DNA from: a virus
Virus record (IMG/VR): IMGVR_UViG_3300035698_014302
Location: 1-48,727 of that record
Direction: 5' to 3' (one strand)
DNA length: 48,727 nt
Shown here: in pieces, positions 24,972 through 33,157 of the stretch
Layout: every line of letters starts with the position of its first letter
Numbering within the stretch: the first letter of the stretch is position 1
Translations under genes and position numbers: made by a program
The notes under the pieces: model-generated
Databases searched by the model: none
What the model was told of the DNA's origin: nothing
What the model saw: only the letters and a program-made list of their open reading frames with translations

Positions 24972-26523
24972 GTAAACCTCTTACTGTTCTTCTTCCAGAG
25001 GACTGCCACTTTACGTTTATGTAGTCCAGTTTCATATCGGCATATTTGCTACATTTGACGGCTACCCTAAACTCATTAGCCGTAGCTTGAATACGGGCAA
25101 AACCCATATCATTTACCAGTACCCACGTAGAGCGAGTCCAGCTATCATCTTTGTTATATCTATAATCTACCGCCACATGAGTAGTTGCATCTGTTGTTAC
25201 TTCTATTCCCAACTCAACTGTTGTTATAGTCTTAAGGTCTCTATAGCCAAAGTCTAACACATCAGTAACAGCTATCGGAATTGTACTAGCGTCAGTAGAA
25301 AAGACTCCAAGTAAGGCTCCCTCTACTGTATAAGCACTAGTTACTTGTTGAGGACTTTGGCCTAGACCCGTAGGTGTTAGTACATAACTAAGAGCGTTGT
25401 TTGAGCTATCTTCACCGCTAATTATGTACTCGTTATCCCTCTGATTATAACTTATCACGACCTTCTGGTCTACTAAACCATCAAATACTTCCTCATAGCC
25501 TAGTTTCTGCAGGCTATAGTTCTCGCTACTAATCCTCCAGAGAACCCCAGCTGTATCAAGGAATATATGCGTGGAGTTGTCGCCTCCAACGCAACCTCTA
25601 CCTCCGATGCCAAAGGCTCCCAACTTCCGCAATCCAAAAGTTGGATACGGGTCAGTGACATGAGGCATGAACGCAATACCATCGTCTCCATATACCATAA
25701 CTCCATTTCCTAAAGGTTTAACAACTAGAACTGTTCCTTGCCAAGGCATAGGCATAAAGCCTGCTTCGTTTCGACGCCATAGTTCTAGGAACATACCATC
25801 TCTTGTAGTCCTCTTATCTTCTTTTATAACTCCATCAACCGCCATGTCTGGGAGGAATAGATTCAGAAGGTCTCCTCCTCCTATAGTAGTCCACATTACA
25901 AAGTTAGTGTCTACATCATCTAAAGTCATATCAAGTGTAAAGGGAGCATGTAGAAGCCAGTCATCCCAGATGGCATCCCAACTTGTACTAAAGTAAGAAG
26001 CAGGACTAAACCCTCCCATTATAGCTCTCCCTGGAAAGTCACAACCAGTCTGTATAGCTATAGCATTCTGAACGAACACGTTATTAGTTTCACCAAACAT
26101 GCCCTCTTTATTTGTTTTGACTACTACGCTAGTTCCATTAAATAGCATCCATGAGTCGTAGAAGTCAGCCATATGCCATACGTCTGAGCCAGTAATGCTC
26201 TTAGTTGACGCAGGGTCATTCAGGTCATATGTAGTTACAGCGTCACCCACAGTCCAGTTTGGACTAGCCTCTGTCACAACCTTAAGAGATGTAGCCTCCG
26301 CTAATAGCGTAACTGCCTTACCTCTAAGCATCTGAGCAAAAGGCCAGGTGCTAAACTTAGTAGTTGCAAAAGGGTCACTTACATCAGCACAGGGTCTAAG
26401 TCCCCACTCTCTTGGTTTAAGGAACTTACATTGAGTTAGAAAGTTGAAACCTCTTCCATGCTGGCTGTAAGGTCTAAGTCCCTTCGTCAATGTCTCCTTC
26501 AACGGGAGGTTATATTCTTGCAA
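24949..26523 (-). CDS. Tail nozzle / stabilisation-like structural protein
   Basis: 524 residues, strand-rich, with many W/Y and repeated short Gly-rich turns, consistent with a beta-propeller or stacked sheet. The N-terminus (KETLTKGLRPYSQHGRGF) and its place after the adaptor gene resemble the nozzle/stabilisation proteins (T7 gp12/P22 gp10 role) of short-tailed phages. The assignment rests mainly on order and composition. Confidence 0.5.
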   Translation of the reverse strand: MQEYNLPLKETLTKGLRPYSQHGRGFNFLTQCKFLKPREWGLRPCADVSDPFATTKFSTWPFAQMLRGKAVTLLAEATSLKVVTEASPNWTVGDAVTTYDLNDPASTKSITGSDVWHMADFYDSWMLFNGTSVVVKTNKEGMFGETNNVFVQNAIAIQTGCDFPGRAIMGGFSPASYFSTSWDAIWDDWLLHAPFTLDMTLDDVDTNFVMWTTIGGGDLLNLFLPDMAVDGVIKEDKRTTRDGMFLELWRRNEAGFMPMPWQGTVLVVKPLGNGVMVYGDDGIAFMPHVTDPYPTFGLRKLGAFGIGGRGCVGGDNSTHIFLDTAGVLWRISSENYSLQKLGYEEVFDGLVDQKVVISYNQRDNEYIISGEDSSNNALSYVLTPTGLGQSPQQVTSAYTVEGALLGVFSTDASTIPIAVTDVLDFGYRDLKTITTVELGIEVTTDATTHVAVDYRYNKDDSWTRSTWVLVNDMGFARIQATANEFRVAVKCSKYADMKLDYINVKWQSSGRRTVRGLHAGEAYK

Positions 26524-26541
26524 GTTCTTTCTCCCTTCTCC

Positions 26542-26745
26542 TCATTCGTCCAATGCTTTCTTGTCTGCAAGTTCTTCCCCTAATTTAGAGAACGAAGGAG
26601 GAGCAATTACGTCCTCACGTTCTTCAGTTAGCTTCTTACGCCTCTCGTTCATTTCCTTGGTTAGCCTACGTATCTTCTCTGCTAGAGCTTCTCTTTCCTT
26701 CCTAACCTTTTTGTCACGATAAGGCCTATCTACAAACCTATCCAT
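26542..26745 (-). CDS. Small coiled-coil protein
   Basis: 67 residues, about 45% charged, with a long heptad-like helix (REALAEKIRRLTKEMNERRK). It lies between adaptor and nozzle genes with only a one-base gap to the adaptor stop. Probably a minor virion or assembly factor; family not recognised. Confidence 0.5.
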   Translation of the reverse strand: MDRFVDRPYRDKKVRKEREALAEKIRRLTKEMNERRKKLTEEREDVIAPPSFSKLGEELADKKALDE

Positions 26746-26746
26746 T

Positions 26747-27604
26747 TTAACCCTCCATCTGTAGCTCTTCTGCAGCTATACTTTCTACAAGGTCACTATC
26801 AAAGCCTTGTAGAGTCTTCTGTATAATATTATTAAAGTCGTTATACCCCTGAGTGTTTCTGAAGAAGCCTTCTCTATTTCTAAGACAAGCTAAGATAAGG
26901 AGGTTAGGATAGTTAGTGCTCCAGAAGTTCACATCAGTAGTCTTAGACATTACTAAGGAGTGGAACTTTCCAAACAGCTTAATCTTGCATGATAGATATG
27001 AGCTATCCTCAGCCCAGGTACTTCCTGCACTTGTAGTAAGAACTGACCAATAGTCAGCGTAGTTTGCTCCAGTTATAGGTTTATCATCAGTAGTTGCTGT
27101 ATGTGCAAGAATACACTTATAGTCATTTGAGTCTGTTCCTAGTACAACACTAGCTCCAGTTTCCAAAGGAGGCATACATACAATTCCTTTGTACTTAATA
27201 TCAGCGCCGCTGGAATAGTTCTTTGCGTCTCTGTGTATTATATTAGGAGCCCAATAGGCTAGAAGTCCTGCCGTTGTGCTTCCCTGCTCAGGATACAACG
27301 CAAGCATCTCATCAAGATACTTCTTATCAAGCACGGCTATTTTGCCATCAGTGTCTTCAAACCACACTTGCCTTATAGCCACACACTTTTCAAGGATAGA
27401 AATATTATAAGTATCAGCTATCCACGTTTCCTCATAGAGTCTATCCTCTATATGACCTGTTTCTAAGTCTAAGTCTAAACAGGCACCTTCTATAAAAAAG
27501 TCAGCGCCGTTATCAGTACCCCACTCAACATCTCCGTCAGCAGTGGCTAAGTCAAAATGACCACTCATCTTTATAAACTGCTGTCTAACCCCAAGTAAAT
27601 TCAT
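26747..27604 (-). CDS. Head-to-tail adaptor-like protein
   Basis: 285 residues. The N-terminal helix (NLLGVRQQFIKMSGHFDLA) and the long C-terminal region ending in a helix resemble the adaptor/tail-tubular A class that attaches to the portal (T7 gp11/P22 gp4 role). Position directly after the capsid gene, before the nozzle-like gene, is the expected one. Separated from the capsid gene by a terminator. Confidence 0.55.
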   Translation of the reverse strand: MNLLGVRQQFIKMSGHFDLATADGDVEWGTDNGADFFIEGACLDLDLETGHIEDRLYEETWIADTYNISILEKCVAIRQVWFEDTDGKIAVLDKKYLDEMLALYPEQGSTTAGLLAYWAPNIIHRDAKNYSSGADIKYKGIVCMPPLETGASVVLGTDSNDYKCILAHTATTDDKPITGANYADYWSVLTTSAGSTWAEDSSYLSCKIKLFGKFHSLVMSKTTDVNFWSTNYPNLLILACLRNREGFFRNTQGYNDFNNIIQKTLQGFDSDLVESIAAEELQMEG

Positions 27605-27620
27605 AACTCACCTATTTAAT

Positions 27621-27649
27621 AAAGGCGTGGGCATGAAGCCCACACCCTT
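27621..27649 (-). terminator. Intrinsic terminator after the capsid gene
   Basis: Stem GTGGGC (27627-27632)/GCCCAC (27638-27643) with a 5-base loop, extended by GG/CC and AA/TT past a mismatch. On the minus strand it is followed by TTTATTAAAT. It lies between the capsid stop (27663) and the adaptor start (27604), so it would lower expression of downstream genes relative to capsid. Confidence 0.7.
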
Positions 27650-27662
27650 ATATTACAACAGA

Positions 27663-28982
27663 TTACACAGTATTATCTTTACCAAGGCCGTTCAAATAAC
27701 CCCATGTTTCAGGGAAGTGTGCCTCAAAACCAGCTTCAGTAAGATATTCCTCCTGCTTACCGTCAATTCCTGTACCTCCACCTTTTTCATAGGTAGTGTC
27801 AGGGTAAAAGTTAGTATCGTCTATAAACCGCCATCTGAGATTCTTCGGCTCTATTAAGACCATACTAAAACGGTTAGTTGCCTCGAAAGAGAACATAGGA
27901 TGGGTCTTCATAGTAATTTGTCCAAAAGGAGTTACCCACTCTCTAACATTAGAACCCCAGGTGGTAGTCCTAGGAGTAAGAGAAATCCAGCCTACGTCCT
28001 TAGCAAGTCTCTGGATTCCTAAAAGGGCTCCAGAACCACAGAAGGCTAGTCTCTCATCACTACCATACCGGAATATCTCTTCGAGGTGCTCATCCAACCA
28101 ACGCTCACCTGCTTGCAGCCAGGTCTTGCCTGTATAAGCAGCACCGGTGTCAAGGGTAAAGTCCTCAACAGTCCCGTAGCTTTTAATCCAGGAGATAAGA
28201 CCACGGGTAGCAAACTCCGGCTTGTTGTTAGTGCCTTCAGCAGTTCCACTAGTTGAATAGATAGTACTCCAGAAGAGAGCCTTTTCTATTTCAATAGAGT
28301 GCTGCTCAAGGGCATCTCTCTTAGCCTCATCGTAAGCGTCCACCGTACGAAGCTTAGTGTGCATTAAGGTTCTTGAGAGGTCGAGAGAGTTACGGAAAAT
28401 CTGCGTGTTGTTCTCGAACTCTGTCGGAGACTGAGCGATAGCTGTCGGACGTGTCCCACCCATAGGATTCATGTTACCTATAATGAGAAGCGTATCGGCG
28501 TCGCCCCAGTCTGTAGAAGTCGTGGTATTGTCGTCACCCTCAAGCATCATAATAGAGACGACTGAGCTAGCGCCATTCTGCACTACGTTAATGACTTTAC
28601 CTGTAGTGTCTACATTATAGTCATTTGCGTCTCTCACTAATACTTGGTGGCCAGCTCTAAACATTTTTGAGTCGGCCAAAAGTACATTAGCAAACAGAAC
28701 GTCTCCAGCTGAGCCACTACCTGAGGTATAAGCGCCTGCCAACGAAGAGTCATTATAGAGCCCACTATTCTGAAGCGCTGCCCTTTGAGAAGTTAAGGTT
28801 TTTGTCCACCAATGAAAGTGAGGAGCATCAACCCTCTCCTTTTTCATAAGAGTAGTAAGTCCAGTGAGAGGCGCCATTCCGTTAGGAAAGATTCTCATAA
28901 TTCCAGTCCGCCAACTCTCTGGATACTCGTTAGTTACAAGGTCCTCAGTCGCTCGAAGACCTACAAAATATTCATCAGCCAT
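27663..28982 (-). CDS. Major capsid protein (SU10/DUF5309-like)
   Basis: 439 residues. Features typical of the SU10-type head protein: an N-terminal RVDAPHFHWW segment, a long helix with KRDALEQHSIEIEKALFW, TRGLISWI, GSNVREWVTPFG, ITMKTHPMF and MVLIEPKNLRWR. HK97-fold major capsid protein assembled with the scaffold encoded upstream. Terminator downstream and position in the head cluster agree. Confidence 0.8.
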   Translation of the reverse strand: MADEYFVGLRATEDLVTNEYPESWRTGIMRIFPNGMAPLTGLTTLMKKERVDAPHFHWWTKTLTSQRAALQNSGLYNDSSLAGAYTSGSGSAGDVLFANVLLADSKMFRAGHQVLVRDANDYNVDTTGKVINVVQNGASSVVSIMMLEGDDNTTTSTDWGDADTLLIIGNMNPMGGTRPTAIAQSPTEFENNTQIFRNSLDLSRTLMHTKLRTVDAYDEAKRDALEQHSIEIEKALFWSTIYSTSGTAEGTNNKPEFATRGLISWIKSYGTVEDFTLDTGAAYTGKTWLQAGERWLDEHLEEIFRYGSDERLAFCGSGALLGIQRLAKDVGWISLTPRTTTWGSNVREWVTPFGQITMKTHPMFSFEATNRFSMVLIEPKNLRWRFIDDTNFYPDTTYEKGGGTGIDGKQEEYLTEAGFEAHFPETWGYLNGLGKDNTV

Positions 28983-28986
28983 TATA

Positions 28987-29109
28987 TTACCTCACAAGTT
29001 TTTCAAGTTCACCCTTAAAACCACAATGAGGGCAGTCGTAAGGGACATTGACCAAGATGGCCCTACAATCGGGACATCTATATTCGGTCGGTTCAGTTTT
29101 TTTAGGCAT
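28987..29109 (-). CDS. Small zinc-ribbon protein (40 aa)
   Basis: MPKKTEPTEYRCPDC then 10 residues then CPHCGFKGELEKLVR: two CxxC pairs, CPDC (12-15) and CPHC (26-29). AAGGAG lies nine bases upstream of the ATG. It sits between the beta-helix gene and the capsid gene, four bases before the capsid start. A zinc-bound cementing or assembly factor is possible. Confidence 0.7.
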   Translation of the reverse strand: MPKKTEPTEYRCPDCRAILVNVPYDCPHCGFKGELEKLVR

Positions 29110-29127
29110 TTTCTACACTCCTTAATA

Positions 29128-30117
29128 TTACGTTGGGCTAATGCCATCGCCTGAAGAACCAACGCCAGTACTACCAGCTAAACCAGTTGCGCCAATTACC
29201 TTAATACAAGCACGGGCAGCAGCGTTCCACTCGATAACGCATGAAAAGCTACAATCCTTAAGCTGTATTGCGGCATGATTACAAACTGGACATTCCCAGA
29301 CTTCAAGAAGTTCGTCAGCTTTACCTGCCCACCTATTATAGAAGTAGCACCCATCAAACCTGACAAAGTCTCGAATGGCATCTCCGTCGGCTACCTTCAT
29401 TATACAGTAAGTGTTAACTTCTGCATAACTAAGGAAATCACAATCAACGAACTTTAACTGACTACATATACCATCAAAGAGAACGATAGAATTATCAGCC
29501 GTTCTTTTTGTACTAGTACCTCCCATAGTACAGTTGTAAAACTCGTTTAGGCTACAATCTTCAAGCTTCAACGAATAGTTAGTTGCCTCACCCGCTGTTG
29601 AAGCATAGTTCATACCCTGAAATGTAACATAGTCCCAGCGATTGTAAGGTCCTGTAATCTCAACACAGAAAGCGGTTGCCTCATCAACACCCTGATAGAA
29701 CCGGAGGTTGGAAAAGTGACAACCTCTTGCTGATACTTTAAAGGCATTATACCCAGCAGCAGTCTCGCTGGCAAACAGCCTCGCTCTAGACTGATTCTGC
29801 AATGGTGCGGCATACCCTACAAAGTGAGTGTAGTTCTTTGCCCATTCTAGCGTATCTGTAATAGTTGCGCTCGTCGCACCGGCCAAATACACTAGAGTAT
29901 CATTCTGGTCGGCGGTAAGTTTGGCGTAAGCTTCGTGTATAGTCGAGCAGGCAGTACCGGGAGTTCTTCCCGTCATGCCAGCTGACTCTGCAGGGTTCAT
30001 ATAGATTGTCTTGCCTTGACCAGCAATAACATTACCGGCTGTTAGGATACCATCTATTTCTACGCCCCCAGGCACTACGCTTATGCCACTCCTGCGCAAC
30101 GCTCCTCTAAGTCCCAT
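29128..30117 (-). CDS. Right-handed beta-helix virion protein
   Basis: 329 residues. Repeating strand-turn pattern with Asn/Asp/Cys ladders (LKLEDCSLNEFYNCTMGG, LKFVDCDFLSYAE, VRFDGCYFYNRW, IQLKDCSF) typical of a parallel beta-helix. A CPVC pair near the end may bind metal. Located among head genes, so a head fibre/decoration is as likely as a tail component. Confidence 0.6.
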   Translation of the reverse strand: MGLRGALRRSGISVVPGGVEIDGILTAGNVIAGQGKTIYMNPAESAGMTGRTPGTACSTIHEAYAKLTADQNDTLVYLAGATSATITDTLEWAKNYTHFVGYAAPLQNQSRARLFASETAAGYNAFKVSARGCHFSNLRFYQGVDEATAFCVEITGPYNRWDYVTFQGMNYASTAGEATNYSLKLEDCSLNEFYNCTMGGTSTKRTADNSIVLFDGICSQLKFVDCDFLSYAEVNTYCIMKVADGDAIRDFVRFDGCYFYNRWAGKADELLEVWECPVCNHAAIQLKDCSFSCVIEWNAAARACIKVIGATGLAGSTGVGSSGDGISPT

Positions 30118-30127
30118 AATTTATCTC

Positions 30128-30502
30128 CTAACTGGTATCGCTACCATTAGTAGCAAACCAATGGATGCCGTCGCTAATTAAAACAAAAGCATCGTTTACT
30201 GTGTCCATAGTGATATGAGTAAAATCAGGCTCGTCAACATCACCAAAGTCCTTAACAGTAACATCTACACCGTCATCTTTAACAAGATAAAGGAAAAATA
30301 TCATTCCTCCTGCTAATGCTACTGGAGGCAGATATAACGTAAGGGCATTAGCATTGTCAGTTGTTAGCTCAACACTTCTTATGTCCGTAGTCATCTCGTA
30401 CTCAGTTACTAAAGCACTGCTAGTTACAAAAGCCACCCCCGCTCGAGGGGTTAGACCTGCATTAGCCGTCCTTTGCCCTTGTTGGGCCCCTGGAATATTC
30501 AT
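30128..30502 (-). CDS. Small virion paralogue A (putative head decoration)
   Basis: 124 residues, strand-rich. Begins MNIPGAQQGQRTANAGLTPR, has LPPVALAGGMIFF in the middle and ends VNDAFVLISDGIHWF. Closest to the next paralogue B, with which it shares a nearly identical N-terminus. Fifth of five tandem related genes; see finding. Expected to form a small beta-sandwich on the capsid, but tail attachment is possible. Confidence 0.6.
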   Translation of the reverse strand: MNIPGAQQGQRTANAGLTPRAGVAFVTSSALVTEYEMTTDIRSVELTTDNANALTLYLPPVALAGGMIFFLYLVKDDGVDVTVKDFGDVDEPDFTHITMDTVNDAFVLISDGIHWFATNGSDTS

Positions 30503-30512
30503 AATTTATCTC

Positions 30513-30884
30513 CTAACTGGTATCGCCACCGTTCATTGCGAACCAGTGAATACCATCGCTGGTACAAATAAAGGCGTCGTTTGTTGTGGCTATGGTAACT
30601 GCACTAAAGTCAGCATCATCACCATCATCGTCAATGACAAGATTTCCTCCAGCACCTGTAACGATGTAGAAGAAAAACATCATCCCGCCCGCCTGTGCCA
30701 CTGGAGGTAGAGTCAGCGTAAGGTTCTTACTGCCATCAGTTACCACAACCCAGCTCCTCTGGTCAGTTGTCATATAGACAATCTCATGGTCAGTGCTATC
30801 TCCAGTTTTATAAACGACCCCACCTCTAGGAGTTAAACCAGCGTCAGCAGTTCTTTGTCCCTGCTGGGCTCCTGGAATGTTCAT
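30513..30884 (-). CDS. Small virion paralogue B (putative head decoration)
   Basis: 123 residues. Shares with A the opening MNIPGAQQGQRTA.AGLTPR, the LPPVAQAGGMMFFFY core and the ending NDAFICTSDGIHWFAMNGGDTS, so A and B are a recent duplication with 10 bases between them. It follows palindrome copy 6, which separates the A/B pair from C-E. Confidence 0.6.
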   Translation of the reverse strand: MNIPGAQQGQRTADAGLTPRGGVVYKTGDSTDHEIVYMTTDQRSWVVVTDGSKNLTLTLPPVAQAGGMMFFFYIVTGAGGNLVIDDDGDDADFSAVTIATTNDAFICTSDGIHWFAMNGGDTS

Positions 30885-30901
30885 AATTAAATCCTTTCTA
30901 A

Positions 30902-30926
30902 ACTCGTTAACAATTTGTTAACAAGA
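30902..30926. promoter_or_regulatory. Dispersed operator-like palindrome, copy 6
   Basis: Flank CTCG, core TTAACAATTTGTTAA, flank CAAGA. It lies between paralogues C (stop at 30928) and B (start at 30884). Confidence 0.8.
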
Positions 30927-30927
30927 T

Positions 30928-31266
30928 TTACGACCAATTATAGTTAAGAACGTTCCACTGGAGGCCGTCGCTCCATAGCAGAACGAAATCCCCTGGCTCA
31001 TCCAGGGTTATGTCAGTGTCCGCCCTCAAAAACCCACTATCTATAAGAACGTCTACTTCCTCACTATTTATGAGGACAAACACACTTATAAAGTTTCCTG
31101 GGCTATCTGCGGGTCTAGGCACCTTAATACTGATAGCAGAATCGTTAGAAGTAAGTTCCACGAAGACTGTAACATTCGTCTCGTCAGGTAGCCGTAGGCC
31201 TTTGTTCGTGTGGTAAACTTCCACTGCCCCAACATCCTCGATATACAAACCATCTCTAAGTCTCAT
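30928..31266 (-). CDS. Small virion paralogue C (putative head decoration)
   Basis: 112 residues. More diverged, with IKVPRPADSPGNFISVF in place of the LPPV core and FVLLWSDGLQWNVLN at the end. Overlaps the stop of paralogue D by 4 bases. Same predicted strand order as the others. Confidence 0.55.
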   Translation of the reverse strand: MRLRDGLYIEDVGAVEVYHTNKGLRLPDETNVTVFVELTSNDSAISIKVPRPADSPGNFISVFVLINSEEVDVLIDSGFLRADTDITLDEPGDFVLLWSDGLQWNVLNYNWS

Positions 31267-31601
31267 GTCTGTACTCCTGATAATTCGTACCAGTTATTTC
31301 CATCGCTATATAAAATAGTATAATCGTCAAGTGCTGTCATAGTAACATTGTTTGCAGCTGCCGCATCTGATATGTAGATGTTAGCGCCATCTGCCGAGAG
31401 TGCCTTAAAATCATTAGGGAGAACAGCATCATCGTCACATCTAATAACAAATATTAATCCTGCTACATCTTGTGCTGCTGGTAAGGTCACATCATGTGCG
31501 GCAACCCCTCCTACACTACAAACTGTCATAACTTCTTCAGTTATGGTAGCGTCAGCAGATGCGTAAATTAACTTTCTCACCATTCCGTCATAAGTTTTCA
31601 T
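31263..31601 (-). CDS. Small virion paralogue D (putative head decoration)
   Basis: 112 residues. Core VTLPAAQDVAGLIFVI and end DDYTILYSDGNNWYELSG. Same architecture as its neighbours with low identity, so an older duplicate. Overlaps C by 4 bases. Confidence 0.55.
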   Translation of the reverse strand: MKTYDGMVRKLIYASADATITEEVMTVCSVGGVAAHDVTLPAAQDVAGLIFVIRCDDDAVLPNDFKALSADGANIYISDAAAANNVTMTALDDYTILYSDGNNWYELSGVQT

Positions 31602-31609
31602 CGCTTCCC

Positions 31610-31981
31610 CTATAGATGTGATATATTCTCAGCTATTGGGTGCCAGTGACAACCATCGCTATATAATACTACATACTCACCATTAGCGTCTAGAGAGATA
31701 GAGGGATACATACCGGACATCCCAGCAAGAATGTTTTCAGTTATTATATCAGCAGAGTTCTGCGATATAGTTAGAATATTAGGGTCAGCCGTTGCTGTAC
31801 CAAATATAGTATAAATATGCCCCGCTGCGTCCTTAACAGGCGGAAGTGTTACAGTCTTCGCTGCTGCAAGGGTAGCGTTTACAACTCTGTCGCCTAGTTG
31901 CATAGCATAGGTATCATTTATAGCTATCTCTTGCGTTATCTCGCTAGCCCTTTTAGGAAAGACAATAGTTCTGTTCCTCAT
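31610..31981 (-). CDS. Small virion paralogue E (putative head decoration)
   Basis: 123 residues. Core VTLPPVKDAAGHIYTIF, end EYVVLYSDGCHWHPIAE. First of the five-gene array in transcription order, directly after the scaffold gene (7-base gap). Confidence 0.55.
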   Translation of the reverse strand: MRNRTIVFPKRASEITQEIAINDTYAMQLGDRVVNATLAAAKTVTLPPVKDAAGHIYTIFGTATADPNILTISQNSADIITENILAGMSGMYPSISLDANGEYVVLYSDGCHWHPIAENISHL

Positions 31982-31988
31982 TGTAGCC

Positions 31989-32882
31989 TCACCTTGAATC
32001 CATTAGCTGTTTTATTTCTGCTCCTACACCTGTAGGTTCCTTAGGTTGAGGAGCTCTCTTTCCTGAACCAGGGTTAAAGTTGCCCCTACGTTTCTTCTTT
32101 TTATCACCCTTATTCTGATTAGGAAGAGTCTCACCAGTGCCTAGTCTCCTTCTAACCTCCTTAGCCAAGTTTGTAAAGTGTGTTAGAGGAGGAGTTTCTG
32201 GGTCCTTTTTAACCATCTCATTATAGACATAAGAGACAAACTCCCTTTGAGGAAGCAGGTCTTGATTCTCTACAAAGAACTGGTCTGCTTGCCTGTATGT
32301 TGCAACCTCGTCCTGGACTAACCTAGTTATAACAGGTGGAAGGCTCTTGTAAACATGCTCGAGGGCTTTATTAGCTGCCACGCTTGCAGTCTTATTAAGC
32401 GTTGCATTTATCTTACTTGCGTCATTAAAGAGTTCCTCAAGGTCGTCGTCCTTTCCTATGAACTCATCTTCTAGAACAAGAGTTGGTGCCTTATCTTCCT
32501 CTATCTCATCAGGTTCTGTTCCCCTTCCAGAGACCTCATTTAGTTGCTGTCGAAGTAACTCGTTCTGCTTAAGCAAAGCCTCCATCTGTACCTCTTGAGG
32601 TGTTTTCTCACTATCTACCTCACCTTCGTCCTCAGTCTCTTCATCACCTTTGTCTTCTTCACCCTTTTCACTTGCCTCCTCTGAATCTCCCTCAGTTTCC
32701 TCAGTCTCCTTGTCTTCTTCCCAAGAAACATCCTCTTCCTCGCCAGCTCCTTGCTCTTTGCCTTCCTGCTCTTTGGTTTCCTCATTAGACAGGCCCTCCT
32801 CTTTCTCTTCTTGAGGAGATTCCTCCTTGGACTTACTTCCCAGTAAGCTTCCTACTTGTTCTCCAATGTCATGAAGGTTCAT
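31989..32882 (-). CDS. Capsid scaffolding protein
   Basis: 297 residues. The first ~110 are extremely acidic (Glu-rich), the centre has a coiled-coil-like helix (MEALLKQNELLRQQLNEV), and the C-terminal tail is basic (KGDKKKKRRGNF). Acidic/helical body with a basic capsid-binding tail, placed between portal and capsid genes, is the usual scaffold layout. Confidence 0.75.
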   Translation of the reverse strand: MNLHDIGEQVGSLLGSKSKEESPQEEKEEGLSNEETKEQEGKEQGAGEEEDVSWEEDKETEETEGDSEEASEKGEEDKGDEETEDEGEVDSEKTPQEVQMEALLKQNELLRQQLNEVSGRGTEPDEIEEDKAPTLVLEDEFIGKDDDLEELFNDASKINATLNKTASVAANKALEHVYKSLPPVITRLVQDEVATYRQADQFFVENQDLLPQREFVSYVYNEMVKKDPETPPLTHFTNLAKEVRRRLGTGETLPNQNKGDKKKKRRGNFNPGSGKRAPQPKEPTGVGAEIKQLMDSR

Positions 32883-33093
32883 CTGACTCCTCTCCTTCGG
32901 TTTTAATACTGTTAATTAAAGTATCAGGCATTTCTAGCGTGCTCCTAATAGCAAAACACTGACCTTGTAAATACGAAATCTCATTTCTATCGTGACCTTC
33001 TCCAAGCCTTTCAAACTCGTCTCTTGCTTTAATCAGCTCAAGTATCAACTGTTCCTTTACGTCTTGCCATACCTTGTTATCCTTAAAGTCCAT
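32869..33093 (-). CDS. Small hypothetical protein between portal and scaffold
   Basis: 74 residues from the ATG at 33093, preferred because AGGAG lies five bases upstream. A start at 33192 (107 residues) would overlap the portal end by 35 bases without a good ribosome site. Helical protein with the pattern DVKEQLILELIKARDEFERL and LQGQCFAIRSTLEMP seen in small head-gene proteins of many phages. Function unknown. Confidence 0.55.
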   Translation of the reverse strand: MDFKDNKVWQDVKEQLILELIKARDEFERLGEGHDRNEISYLQGQCFAIRSTLEMPDTLINSIKTEGEESDEPS

Positions 33094-33157
33094 TATCTCC
33101 TGTCTGGTAGACTTCAAGGGTATCTCACCACCTGTCTTTTCCAACTCATTAAATAAC

